NCBI GenBank assembly: GCA_024399065.1
Contig: JAKSIB010000015.1
Coordinates: 1-64,000, forward strand
DNA from: Fibrobacter sp.
GTDB taxonomy: Bacteria > Fibrobacterota > Fibrobacteria > Fibrobacterales > Fibrobacteraceae
DNA: 64,000 bases
Direction: 5' to 3'
Positions 16,506 through 25,390 of this stretch are shown here, one piece after another. The first letter of the stretch is position 1. Every line of letters starts with the position of its first letter. The notes under the pieces were generated by a model, which ran no database searches, was not told the origin of the DNA, and saw only the letters and a list, made by a program, of their open reading frames with translations. The translations under genes were made by a program, and so were the position numbers.

Positions 16506-17188
16506 TGAAACAATATCAAGGAGAGAAGGCCATTATCAGCCTAACTAGCTGGAAGGCCAGAATAAAAACCGTCGGGCTGACTATTTATAGTCTTTTGAAG
16601 AATTGTCCGGGGTTTCATATCGTATTATGTCTAAGCGAGGAGGAATTTCCGGCGAAGGAAGCTGAGTTGCCTGATGATATCAATTTATTGGCTAATTGCA
16701 ACAAGATTGAAATTCTTTGGGTCCGCAAGAATTATAAGGCGTTTAAAAAAATCTTGTTTACGATGGATAAATATCGTGATGTGCCGATCATAAGTGCTGA
16801 TGATGATTGCTTGTATATATGCAATTATGCTGACGATTTATATGCGCATTATGTGAACGATCCAAAATGTATTTACACGATTAACGCACACCGAACAACC
16901 GGGTTTCAGCATGGTCCGGCAACAATATACCCACCATATGCATTCATTCATTTAGGGTTAGAATTATTGCAATATGATGATATCGTTAACACAAATCATG
17001 ACGATGTTTATTATGGGTGTTTGGCATATTTTAACAGCATTAAAATTATTTGTATACATGATACGGTACCCTATGTGTTTCATGATACAATCATTCCTTT
17101 AAGCAAACAAAATCGTTGCGCTTCAATCAATTATTCAATAAGGAAAATGTATGAGATTTTACAACGACATTTCACTGATAACCGCTAA
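16502..17188 (+). CDS. Glycosyltransferase, DDD type
   Basis: 228 residues. It begins KAIISLTSWKARI and has I-S-A-D-D-D-C near 97, the donor/metal site. GAGGAG precedes the start, which overlaps the upstream stop (ATGATGA). Its first ~240 nt are clearly similar to the start of the leftward paralogue at 20176-20823, whereas the rest is AT-rich and diverged. It looks chimeric. Confidence 0.8.
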   Translation: MMKQYQGEKAIISLTSWKARIKTVGLTIYSLLKNCPGFHIVLCLSEEEFPAKEAELPDDINLLANCNKIEILWVRKNYKAFKKILFTMDKYRDVPIISADDDCLYICNYADDLYAHYVNDPKCIYTINAHRTTGFQHGPATIYPPYAFIHLGLELLQYDDIVNTNHDDVYYGCLAYFNSIKIICIHDTVPYVFHDTIIPLSKQNRCASINYSIRKMYEILQRHFTDNR

Positions 17189-17864
17189 TTTTAATAACCC
17201 AGATTTAACACGATTTATGATTAAATCATTCCTAAATAAGGGGGTGGGGAATATACCAATTACGATTATTGATAATAGCAATGCGGGTGCGTTTAATTTG
17301 ATGCCGGTTGAACGTGACTGTGAAATTAGCGTTGTAAATAACAATAATTACAAATTAACAAAAAATTGGGGCGTTGGTGAATTATCTAAGAACCATGCGC
17401 ATTCGTTAGATTATGCGATTAAGCATGCATCATCTAAATGGGTGATAATTTGTGATAACGATATTTTGTTTAAACCTGCTATTATTGATCTCTTGAATGA
17501 AATCAAAGATTCTCAATATGCTGTCATTGGTGAAATTGGGCATGATTCGGTACCACCAAGCCGCTTATTTCCATATTTATGCATTATTAACAAATCGCTT
17601 ATTGATAAGTATCGAATTAACTTTTTTGATCCTAAAAGGTGCATGATTAAATTCACTGACCCGCAAACAGGAATGTTATCCAATCATTATGATACTGGGT
17701 ATTCGTTTTTGGAAGATGTGCTTGCGAACCATCTACCTATTAAAAAAATTAATCTTGATACATATTGCACGCATTTTTTGCATGCTAGTCAAAATGCTAA
17801 AGGAGTTAATAAAGAAGATCGTATTCTCCAATGGATTGTTTCTAACAAACACTTAATTGTTTGA
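17151..17864 (+). CDS. GT-A family glycosyltransferase, paralogue
   Basis: 237 residues, parallel to the 15813 product: ISLITANFNNPDLTRFM, I-C-D-N-D-I near 103, and V-P-P-S-R-L-F-P-Y. It overlaps the preceding gene by 38 nt, with AAGGA upstream. The gene lies wholly in AT-rich sequence (G+C 17/60 at 17041-17100 against 32/60 at 15601-15660), indicating a different origin from its paralogue. Confidence 0.8.
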   Translation: MRFYNDISLITANFNNPDLTRFMIKSFLNKGVGNIPITIIDNSNAGAFNLMPVERDCEISVVNNNNYKLTKNWGVGELSKNHAHSLDYAIKHASSKWVIICDNDILFKPAIIDLLNEIKDSQYAVIGEIGHDSVPPSRLFPYLCIINKSLIDKYRINFFDPKRCMIKFTDPQTGMLSNHYDTGYSFLEDVLANHLPIKKINLDTYCTHFLHASQNAKGVNKEDRILQWIVSNKHLIV

Positions 17865-17874
17865 GGTTGATTAT

Positions 17875-18543
17875 ATGATTCCGGCACCATATTACATTAC
17901 TTTTCCATGTGCAAAAAATGCTACTCGACAGCCACTGCCAATGAACTTTTTAAATAAGTTTTTTAAAAACCGTCTAGATATTGGCCTAGCAGAAAATATG
18001 TTTTATGATGGATATGAGCTAAATCAGCATCATATCAAAACTAAAGTGTATTGGGATGTAATTATACCTCAAATATTTGATTTTGTTGACATGCATTTTT
18101 CCCCGGATGAGTATAAATTGATTCCTTATTATGACGAATCGGGACAGTTTGATTTATCATACCATAACCCAATTAGCTCAGGTAAGTTTACATGGTATGA
18201 TATTGATTTTAAACGTCATACTGGTGATTTTAGCACATTACGTGATATTGCTAATAAAAAATCGATTACTCGGTATCATTCACTTTCAAGTGCATCGCAT
18301 TCATGCGCATATATTGTTAACCATAATTTTAAATATGATTTAAATGTCTTATTACTTTGTGATAGCATGTTTATCCCAATTATACCAATATTGGCAAATT
18401 GCTGCCATCGTCTAACCGTGTGCGATAATCGCCGTCATACTAGGTGGTTTTGCAAAACGCCACCGTTAACGTATGACCGGTTTATCGTATCTCGAATATT
18501 ATGTGATTTCACACCTCGTGATATTGCATATCGATTTTTATAG
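17875..18543 (+). CDS. SGNH hydrolase-like / AlgX-type protein
   Basis: 222 residues from the ATG at 17875 (GAGG upstream; a TTG at 17857 has no support). The segment V-L-L-L-C-D-S-M-F near 155 followed by a hydrophobic strand and C-D-N-R near 181 resembles the GDS...D-x-R pattern of AlgX/DHHW SGNH-like proteins that acetylate polysaccharides. Here Cys replaces the usual Gly. Moderate certainty. It is the last gene of the rightward glycan operon and ends tail to tail with the next one. Confidence 0.55.
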   Translation: MIPAPYYITFPCAKNATRQPLPMNFLNKFFKNRLDIGLAENMFYDGYELNQHHIKTKVYWDVIIPQIFDFVDMHFSPDEYKLIPYYDESGQFDLSYHNPISSGKFTWYDIDFKRHTGDFSTLRDIANKKSITRYHSLSSASHSCAYIVNHNFKYDLNVLLLCDSMFIPIIPILANCCHRLTVCDNRRHTRWFCKTPPLTYDRFIVSRILCDFTPRDIAYRFL

Positions 18544-19380
18544 GTGCAATAATTCGCCAAACATATAATCAATGGAATCGTTTGTAAATGAAAAATATGC
18601 AGCGCATGGGATAAATGTTAACTCGCCAAAATATAACTGTCCGTTGATTTCATAAAAATCAACTCTAACGAATTTAAATGGTTTCGACAATATTTTAGCA
18701 TATTCAACCATTAAGTCAAATGTTTGCGGGCATGTATCATGAATTCTGTAGTTTGCACGGGTAGTGGAACAATCGATATTGACGCATGGTTTCCAATTCA
18801 TGTCATAATAATTCATATATTTGTTTGTTCCATTACGATCTCCGATTACTTGGCAATATACTGGAACACCATTAAAACAACCAAATTTATAATCTATTAA
18901 ATCTTGGTGGCGATTATCCGACATTAGCGGTTCCACCAAAATTTTTCTAGGAATGGGTAAATAATGCATTTCATACCCATACCATGTCCAATCTTTTTTT
19001 AGCCATGCAGTCAGTAACTTACCTGCATTAGATTGTATATGCCCATTTCGCATAAATATATTAGTATGCGACCCATGATTTGTTTTTATGACACAATTTG
19101 ATGGCAACTTATTAATCGATTTCATGAGTTGATCGACGTTGTCAAATGTGCGAAGTGTTGGGATTGTGATATCGGTGTGCAGAATACGTGTTACATATTC
19201 CTTTGCAGTTATTTTATCAGTACAATAGGTTTTTAAAAATGTTGAGTCATAAATCTTCAAATATTCAAGTTTTTCCGAAAAACGTTTAGGCGTTTCAAGA
19301 TTGATACGGCGATGCATGACGGATTCATGCTTTTTTTGTATGATCGGTGCTAAACTTGCACAATATGATTTAAAATCCAT
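18538..19380 (-). CDS. TupA-like ATP-grasp glycan protein
   Basis: 280 residues from the ATG at 19380 (AGGAG upstream). It matches the TupA-like ATP-grasp family: F-S-E-K-L-E-Y-L-K near 35, N-C-V-I-K-T-N-H-G-S near 100, and F-V-R-V-D-F-Y near 242 with G-E-L-T-F near 258. Members sit in teichuronopeptide and capsule loci and probably join an amino acid or similar group to a sugar polymer. AT-rich; third gene of the leftward glycan operon. Confidence 0.8.
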   Translation of the reverse strand: MDFKSYCASLAPIIQKKHESVMHRRINLETPKRFSEKLEYLKIYDSTFLKTYCTDKITAKEYVTRILHTDITIPTLRTFDNVDQLMKSINKLPSNCVIKTNHGSHTNIFMRNGHIQSNAGKLLTAWLKKDWTWYGYEMHYLPIPRKILVEPLMSDNRHQDLIDYKFGCFNGVPVYCQVIGDRNGTNKYMNYYDMNWKPCVNIDCSTTRANYRIHDTCPQTFDLMVEYAKILSKPFKFVRVDFYEINGQLYFGELTFIPCAAYFSFTNDSIDYMFGELLHL

Positions 19381-20161
19381 ATTTAAACTCCTGTCCATAA
19401 ATATGTTTTAATTGGGGGAAATGCGATATTACTGCATAAAGCCAATTATCTCGCTTTTCATATCCGTTGGCATCCTTTTGGTGTGTCCATGATACCAATC
19501 CGCTAGTTTTTCCATTTTTCGGGTCTAAATCAGTACCCCAATCAAGCCCCATGAAATATACTGGGATATGATTCAATACAATCCATGGCTGGACCCAACA
19601 CTCATCGGAAATTGGCGATAATTGATCACGGCACGCCAATATTTTTTCGTTGAGCAGCTGTTTTGGGTATGCGCTGACTGGAATCATGCTTTGCCCGCAC
19701 CACCGTACTTTGTTGACATGGGGGCCCGGTCCTAATTTTGATTCAATGTATTTTATATGTCTTCCACTGTAAGCGTGGATTGAATAATTATTATAACATA
19801 TAATTGCATTAGGGTGCTGTTTGTGAATTGCCATTACCCGTTCAATTAAATGATTGTCATACATCACATCGTCATCGATTAAAAACACGCAATCGTCTTT
19901 ATTTGCAATTTTAAAAATTTCATGCCGCTTATGAACATAGGTATTTTTGCTTAGCCAATGCAGCTGTACTTTTTTCTGGGAGCATAGCAGTTGTAGGTCG
20001 GCTGGAAGGTCTTTTTCCAAATTCGCAAATTCTTGCATTGATAGCCACAAATGAATTTCATCAGGTGGTAATGTTTGCTTGTATAATAAAAGCCATATTG
20101 CGAACCCAATATTGCCTATTCTCTTTGGGTAACTAGTCATAGTTACAATTATTTTTTGCAT
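19370..20161 (-). CDS. Glycosyltransferase
   Basis: 263 residues from the ATG at 20161 (GGAGA upstream). Begins KIIVTMTSYPKRIGN and has F-L-I-D-D-D-V near 92, a DxD donor site. The pattern of an E-I-H-L-W-L-S strand and a Lys-rich central block is shared with the other two DDD-type transferases here. AT-rich. It overlaps the TupA-like gene by 11 nt. Confidence 0.8.
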   Translation of the reverse strand: MQKIIVTMTSYPKRIGNIGFAIWLLLYKQTLPPDEIHLWLSMQEFANLEKDLPADLQLLCSQKKVQLHWLSKNTYVHKRHEIFKIANKDDCVFLIDDDVMYDNHLIERVMAIHKQHPNAIICYNNYSIHAYSGRHIKYIESKLGPGPHVNKVRWCGQSMIPVSAYPKQLLNEKILACRDQLSPISDECWVQPWIVLNHIPVYFMGLDWGTDLDPKNGKTSGLVSWTHQKDANGYEKRDNWLYAVISHFPQLKHIYGQEFKYGF

Positions 20162-20175
20162 ATCGTCTCCTATGA

Positions 20176-20823
20176 TCAAAACAACGTTTTGTAAAATTTT
20201 TGTTTACTCTGTCCTGCATTTAATGGGCATTTTACATCGTGAAAAATAAACGGAGGGGTTTTCTTATTTCCGCAGCCGAACGTTAATTTTGATTTTGCTA
20301 TTACTTTACTGGCTATAGTGTCGTCTTGCGATTCTGCGATTATAGCGTCATTTATATATGGTAACAATGAATCGATATAATGCGACTTGTTGTTTGGTGC
20401 ATATAGCGTACACGGGCCTTGCGGAATCAATTCATTCCGTACAGTATATCGAATGATATCTTTGTGCGTAGATTTGTATAGCTGATACAATTCTTCTGCA
20501 TAGTTGTTCTTGTAGATGCAGTCGTCATCGGCACTAATTACCGGAACGTCTGGGTATTTCAGCATGGTAAATAAATATTTTTTGAATGCCTTGTAATTCT
20601 TCTTCACCCACAGGATCTCGATCTTGTCGAATCTGGAAAGCAGTTGCAGATCTTCTGGCAGTTCGTCTATCATTCTAGGAAATTCGTTGGAGCTGAGGCA
20701 CAGGACTATATGGAATCCCGGGCAGATCGTAAGAAGGTTGTAAATGGTCAGCCCGACCGTCTTGATCCTCGCCTTCCAGCTAGTCAGACTTATGATGGCC
20801 TTCTCTCCTTGGTATTGCTTCAT
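20176..20823 (-). CDS. Glycosyltransferase, DDD type, paralogue
   Basis: 215 residues from the ATG at 20823 (GGGAG upstream). Its N-terminus MKQYQGEKAIISLTSWKAR is shared with the 16502 product, as is I-S-A-D-D-D-C. The first ~250 nt have the composition of the main genome and the rest is AT-rich. It is the first gene of the leftward glycan operon, behind a TATAAACT motif. Confidence 0.8.
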   Translation of the reverse strand: MKQYQGEKAIISLTSWKARIKTVGLTIYNLLTICPGFHIVLCLSSNEFPRMIDELPEDLQLLSRFDKIEILWVKKNYKAFKKYLFTMLKYPDVPVISADDDCIYKNNYAEELYQLYKSTHKDIIRYTVRNELIPQGPCTLYAPNNKSHYIDSLLPYINDAIIAESQDDTIASKVIAKSKLTFGCGNKKTPPFIFHDVKCPLNAGQSKQKFYKTLF

Positions 20824-20845
20824 GTGGTCTCCCTGTTTGCATAAT

Positions 20846-20853
20846 AGTTTATA
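20846..20853 (-). promoter_or_regulatory. Late-type promoter, leftward
   Basis: TATAAACT on the minus strand, 22 nt before the ATG at 20823. Confidence 0.6.
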
Positions 20854-20859
20854 ACCGCC

Positions 20860-20888
20860 TTGACATATAATTGTCAAAATTGTATATT
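20860..20888 (+). promoter_or_regulatory. Sigma70-like leaderless promoter
   Basis: TTGACA (20860-20865), 17-nt spacer, TATATT (20883-20888), then 6 nt to the ATG at 20895. Confidence 0.8.
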
Positions 20889-20894
20889 GGTACC

Positions 20895-21224
20895 ATGCGG
20901 TACAATGTAATATGCGTAGATCTTTTGTATGATTGTAAGGTGGTCAAGGTAACGACTGTCGCCACAGGGCTTGATTATGACGGCATGTGTGATGTCGTTG
21001 CGTCTGAATATGCTGCACACAGCGAAACAAGAACAGTCCGCACGCCGGATAACCGCAGGTGGAAGGGCAAGTATGAATTTGCGAAAAAGTGGATCAGGAA
21101 GCATGAATCCCTATTTGGACGTCGTTGGTTTAATTATGAACCTGTTACATATGCGTATTATGACAAAAACCTGCATAAGATATCCACTAAAGTGATGGTT
21201 GAAGGAGTAAAAGAATGCCTGTAG
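20895..21224 (+). CDS. Hypothetical protein, leaderless
   Basis: 109 residues from the ATG at 20895. A TTG at 20871 would lie inside the promoter. No domain recognised. It overlaps the next gene by 10 nt and heads a long rightward operon of small genes. Confidence 0.7.
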   Translation: MRYNVICVDLLYDCKVVKVTTVATGLDYDGMCDVVASEYAAHSETRTVRTPDNRRWKGKYEFAKKWIRKHESLFGRRWFNYEPVTYAYYDKNLHKISTKVMVEGVKECL

Positions 21225-21868
21225 ACGAATACGATTTTATTGATGAAATCAAACCACTTGCTGATGCAAAACAACCTACAGATTCTGCACGGGTGTCTGA
21301 TCTTGATTCGCTTATTTATTTCATGCAGGCTAAATACCCTGCACTGTTGACTGACCCAATACCGTCGGAAATCCTTAATGCCAAATGCATCATGAGTTTG
21401 AACCGGATGCAAGAATGCATGCGATACCTGAAGGAGTTGCAATGTTTGCGAAAGAATGACGCAAAACCTAAGTATGTTGACGGAAAATGGTACAAGTGCA
21501 CGACGCCAGATGGTGTCATGCGTGTGCTAAAATGCACAGTGAATAAAGAAAACGGCCGGGTCGAATTTATTGGAAATACGGCGACACTGATGTATGGATA
21601 TTATGGGTTTGACGAATCTGATTTTGTAAAGATCGAGGAATACAGCGGAGAAGTCGCTACAACACGCCCGATGACAAACCGTGAATTGGCTGATTGGCTT
21701 AATTGCGGGTTCGGCCAATATAAGATTGGGGTTGGCGGATCAATCAGATCCGAGTGGGTGTATTGCGACGGCGATGACGATGAACCGGTATCTGTGCAGA
21801 ATGTGAAGATCCGCAGTAAAGGGGAAGCCGAATGGCGTGAACCTCGTGTACTGGTGTCAAAGGAATAG
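21215..21868 (+). CDS. Hypothetical protein
   Basis: 217 residues, AAGGAG upstream. The N-terminal part is helical. The C-terminal ~70 residues (from RPMTNRELADWLNCG) look like a small recurring phage domain with a final charged strand, but I cannot name a family. Confidence 0.7.
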   Translation: MPVDEYDFIDEIKPLADAKQPTDSARVSDLDSLIYFMQAKYPALLTDPIPSEILNAKCIMSLNRMQECMRYLKELQCLRKNDAKPKYVDGKWYKCTTPDGVMRVLKCTVNKENGRVEFIGNTATLMYGYYGFDESDFVKIEEYSGEVATTRPMTNRELADWLNCGFGQYKIGVGGSIRSEWVYCDGDDDEPVSVQNVKIRSKGEAEWREPRVLVSKE

Positions 21869-21874
21869 TTGCGC

Positions 21875-23362
21875 ATGAAAGAATTTACTGGCGAAAAATT
21901 GACTAGAGCCGCCAAGGCGGTGTCTGCGTTGAAAAATACGCTTTATGATATCAATGAATACCGGAAATTTATTAACGGAAAGACGTTGGTCAAGTTTATC
22001 GTAGACGACGCCAATTACAAGTTGGTTTACGAAGGATCCGTTGACAATGCCAAATACACCATGACGGTTGTCGAGGACAAAGGTTACCGTGTACAGACGT
22101 ATATTGCTGAATTTGAGGATGGCCGTCGGATAGAGTGTCCATCGGACAAGCGCTGTATTGACATTGACTATGAATGGTTTGAGCTGAGCAACTCGCCATA
22201 TGAAGATGTTCTCTTGTGGATCAATTCTGTTACCAAGGATTTTAAGGGAGTTCCCGTACGCATTGCTGACTGGAAACAGCATAATCAGGACACTTACGAT
22301 GAATTCACTCGGTACTGCAGGAAATACGATACATTCAATACAGAGTTGTTTGACCCGGAAAAGTGCACCGTAAAATTTTACCGGTTTACCCCTACCATTA
22401 TGCACTTTACGCATCATTCCTATGACGACATAACATTCAACATACGTGCCGGGCTTCAAGACGGTAGAGTTCCGTTCATGCTTATTAGGCCATACTATAT
22501 CCCGGATAGTGGTGATGACCAATTTTTTGACAAAATCATCATGAACGGTGAAAAACTGACCGAGATTCGCAATAAATTCGGAAAGAAAGTCTCTTCCATC
22601 CAAGAAGCCGACGACTTTGTAGAAGGGGTGCGTAAACGTGTAGAGGCATACCTCGATAGTATGGCTGAGAAGCATAATATTAAGTGGCGTGGTATCGAGA
22701 TTACTGAGTCTGGTCCGGTCGGCGAACCGACGAATAAGCCTGAATATGAACGCAAGGCGCTTAACGTTGTCCTTGACTATATCGCCGATGCGACGTTCGA
22801 TTTCCGAAAGATATTTACCGAGGATGAACGTACAAAGGTGAACTTGGGGTCAATTAACTATGGCGCCGAGTACTCAAAGACCATTACTGTCATGAAGAAA
22901 AAGGGTAAGAAGCTTATTCCGCATACAGTGTCCCTGTCTATGGTCGCCACTACTGGTTTCCGTAACCTTGAACAAGTCGTGATGTACAATGAACGACCGG
23001 ATGCATATGACACCAATGTTCAAATCACGTTCCCGTTCATGTACCGTACAATCAACGGCAAATACATGACATTTGATAGTGCACTGGAAAATTCCGATGG
23101 CGGGCCGGTTGATATACACTGGCGACCTACAACGTTTTGGTATAAATCGCTTGAGTCAAATTATGACGTTGAGTTCCCTAGAGACATTGAACTCGAAACA
23201 CAGATGTTGCGTCTTGCATTTTCCGACAATAAGGCTGAATTTGAAAAATTCAAAACGGAGCACTATGACTATTTTCATCGGGCAGAACTGCATTTTACCA
23301 AGATTTTCAAGGGTATTTCTGAACAGTACGAAAAGTATCTGAAATACGCCGGGTTGGTATAG
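21875..23362 (+). CDS. Hypothetical large cytoplasmic protein
   Basis: 495 residues from the ATG at 21875 (AGGA upstream). Charged, mixed alpha/beta, no membrane segment or recognised motif. Its base and codon use match the surrounding genes. An antisense frame of 272 codons is a shadow. Confidence 0.75.
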   Translation: MKEFTGEKLTRAAKAVSALKNTLYDINEYRKFINGKTLVKFIVDDANYKLVYEGSVDNAKYTMTVVEDKGYRVQTYIAEFEDGRRIECPSDKRCIDIDYEWFELSNSPYEDVLLWINSVTKDFKGVPVRIADWKQHNQDTYDEFTRYCRKYDTFNTELFDPEKCTVKFYRFTPTIMHFTHHSYDDITFNIRAGLQDGRVPFMLIRPYYIPDSGDDQFFDKIIMNGEKLTEIRNKFGKKVSSIQEADDFVEGVRKRVEAYLDSMAEKHNIKWRGIEITESGPVGEPTNKPEYERKALNVVLDYIADATFDFRKIFTEDERTKVNLGSINYGAEYSKTITVMKKKGKKLIPHTVSLSMVATTGFRNLEQVVMYNERPDAYDTNVQITFPFMYRTINGKYMTFDSALENSDGGPVDIHWRPTTFWYKSLESNYDVEFPRDIELETQMLRLAFSDNKAEFEKFKTEHYDYFHRAELHFTKIFKGISEQYEKYLKYAGLV

Positions 23363-23371
23363 GAGCATACT

Positions 23372-23818
23372 ATGGCAAATCAGGAAAAAACTACTAAGGT
23401 GTCGTACTATGCCGAAATACCGGCGGAAAAGTCAACCACCGGAAAGGTCATGGGATTTGTGTACAGCCGTACATCACGACGGGGCATTCCGTCCGATTAT
23501 CGCTGGGAGGAAAATAGTGCGACCTATACGGATTCGCTTGATGACCTTATGTACGTTCTGCACAATGTACTCGCACTTGAAATCGATAGGGGCTTTAACG
23601 TAAACGTCGAAAGCGTGGAAATCCATAAGGTGACCAAGGAAATAGTCACTGCGACGACGGATGAATTGATGGGGAAACACCCGGATATGGATGCGATTAC
23701 CGACATCGGCGAGTCGAAATACGGATGGAATGATCAGCCTATATACGAACGATGTCCTGAATGCGGCGAGGATGGCTGGACTGGTGACGTGTGCCCTAAT
23801 TGTGGGCATAATCTATAG
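23372..23818 (+). CDS. Zinc-ribbon protein
   Basis: 148 residues. The C-terminal 25 form a zinc ribbon (C-P-E-C-G ... C-P-N-C-G-H). The first 115 residues are unrecognised. GGAG precedes the start. Confidence 0.75.
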   Translation: MANQEKTTKVSYYAEIPAEKSTTGKVMGFVYSRTSRRGIPSDYRWEENSATYTDSLDDLMYVLHNVLALEIDRGFNVNVESVEIHKVTKEIVTATTDELMGKHPDMDAITDIGESKYGWNDQPIYERCPECGEDGWTGDVCPNCGHNL

Positions 23819-23829
23819 TTGACTGATGT

Positions 23830-24234
23830 ATGTTTACCGGATATTTTGATAGAATACATGATTATGAGGCCGCCGGATGCACCGTATTGGCTATTTGCGG
23901 TAAGGTGCCTGACGAGTATAGGGGTCCGCAGTACAAGAAGCTGGCCCCGAAGCTCGGCTTCTTCAATGAATGGAAATACGGGGCACATAAAGGCGACAAC
24001 GCATTTTATGTCGAACGGTTCGGATCAGAGGTCCTCGACAATTTGGTATTCGAAGATGTGGTTAACGACCTAAAGCAAATCTCCGGCGACTTGTCGAAAC
24101 TGGTGCTCCTGTGCTATGAAGCGCCCGGAAAGTTCTGCCATCGTCATCTAGTATCGGCGTGGTTCACTGAGCGTGGGTTGCCTTGTACCGAATTTTCTGA
24201 TCAGGACATGTCCGAGAATCTGATTGAGTGGTAG
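23830..24234 (+). CDS. DUF488-family protein
   Basis: 134 residues. The C-terminal half contains LLCYEAPGKFCHRHLV, the signature of DUF488, and the N-terminal part fits that fold. DUF488 proteins are small proteins of unproven function in bacteria and phages; the Cys-His-Arg-His cluster may bind a metal or nucleotide. It follows the zinc-ribbon gene by 11 nt. Confidence 0.8.
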   Translation: MFTGYFDRIHDYEAAGCTVLAICGKVPDEYRGPQYKKLAPKLGFFNEWKYGAHKGDNAFYVERFGSEVLDNLVFEDVVNDLKQISGDLSKLVLLCYEAPGKFCHRHLVSAWFTERGLPCTEFSDQDMSENLIEW

Positions 24235-24237
24235 TCT

Positions 24238-24435
24238 ATGAATCAATATCTAATCGTATATTCGTATGACGGTACGGACGGATATGGCGAACCGGCTAGA
24301 CTATACCGAGGCGTGGTCGTTGGCGCCACATGTAAATATGCTGCATTGATCACGTTCTATGGCTCGTTCATCATGAGCGATAAAATCGTAGAATCCGTTC
24401 GACGCATTTCAACTGAGGAACAGTATGAAACCTAA
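24238..24435 (+). CDS. Small hypothetical protein
   Basis: 65 residues, 3 nt after the DUF488 stop. It reads as a compact beta-rich domain. It overlaps the next start by 11 nt. Confidence 0.65.
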   Translation: MNQYLIVYSYDGTDGYGEPARLYRGVVVGATCKYAALITFYGSFIMSDKIVESVRRISTEEQYET

Positions 24436-24646
24436 TTTGTCAAATACTGCAAAGATTGCACTAGCCGATTATCTGCTGGATAGGCTAGACAAGCATGTAT
24501 CCTATGTGGATGACGATGGCAAGCATTACTATCACATGGACCTTGAAAATCTTGAAGAATCATGCGAGGCATGTGGTACCATTGCTGAGGCGTTGACTGC
24601 CGCATTTGATGCAGAAAATAGCGAGGTGAAATTCTATTATGATTAG
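24425..24646 (+). CDS. Small acidic hypothetical protein
   Basis: 73 residues, helical and acidic with one Cys pair (C-E-A-C). GAGGA precedes the ATG. It overlaps both neighbours. Confidence 0.65.
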   Translation: MKPNLSNTAKIALADYLLDRLDKHVSYVDDDGKHYYHMDLENLEESCEACGTIAEALTAAFDAENSEVKFYYD

Positions 24647-25034
24647 CTATGGCGATGTAATTAACAAGATCAACGCAAAAATATCATCCAGTCTTCCTAT
24701 GGATAGCATCGTATATTACGGTGTAGTCGTGATGAAAACCTGCGTTGGTAATTGGTCATACAAGTATACTGCGCAGATAGCGTATGACGGTTATGTAATC
24801 GTTCTCATATTCGATTCCGCTAATTGCGTAGATGTATATGTGATGAAACATCGTAAGTATGAAGATATCACTAAACCGAGCATGGATGATGTCGTCATCG
24901 AACAAGGTACAATAGGCGATGAAGACTTGTTTAACAAGTACGCCGAAAAGACCAGTGAATATCTTCCGGATAATAGAGGCATTGGCCGGGATGCGTATAA
25001 TGCACTGTTTACCAAATATGGTAGGATGAAATGA
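24639..25034 (+). CDS. Hypothetical protein
   Basis: 131 residues: beta-rich N-terminal half, helical C-terminal half. GAGG upstream; the last bases overlap the next start (ATGA). Confidence 0.7.
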   Translation: MISYGDVINKINAKISSSLPMDSIVYYGVVVMKTCVGNWSYKYTAQIAYDGYVIVLIFDSANCVDVYVMKHRKYEDITKPSMDDVVIEQGTIGDEDLFNKYAEKTSEYLPDNRGIGRDAYNALFTKYGRMK

Positions 25035-25255
25035 AAACATTAAACGTAGTTGTAAGTGGCAGAAAACATGTGGTCACCGAAGAAATCGCACAAGCCATGG
25101 TCGATCTAATCGACCGTATTGATTATGCATATGGTCAATGCGGCTCAGATAACCCATATGGTGATATGAAAAATGGCGGTCTGGCATATCCGGTTGCCGA
25201 TAAAGTCGTTTACATCAAGCGTTTGCTTAATGACGCTAATGTCAGGTCGTTGTAA
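25031..25255 (+). CDS. Small hypothetical protein
   Basis: 74 residues, beginning with two strands then helices. It is the last gene of the operon from 20895. No family recognised. Confidence 0.65.
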   Translation: MKTLNVVVSGRKHVVTEEIAQAMVDLIDRIDYAYGQCGSDNPYGDMKNGGLAYPVADKVVYIKRLLNDANVRSL

Positions 25256-25356
25256 TTAATTGTATCTGTGGCTAATTGACCACGGAACTATATAAAGGAA
25301 TTTGCTAAAATTGAGTTAATCTGGCATCGTATACAATGGCATAAGAATATGGAACA

Positions 25357-25364
25357 TATAAACT
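25357..25364 (+). promoter_or_regulatory. Late-type promoter TATAAACT
   Basis: It lies after an upstream in-frame ATG at 25349 and before AAGGA (25379) and the ATG at 25391, so it fixes the start at 25391. Confidence 0.65.
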
Positions 25365-25390
25365 TATCTTGTCTAAGCAAGGATCCATAT

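Noticed and set aside
21857-22675. Antisense frame of 272 codons opposite 21875-23362
   Set aside because: The sense strand is part of a compact rightward operon with ribosome sites; the antisense frame has none.
25349-25390. Upstream ATG start for the 25391 gene
   Set aside because: The TATAAACT promoter lies inside this extension, and AAGGA precedes the ATG at 25391.
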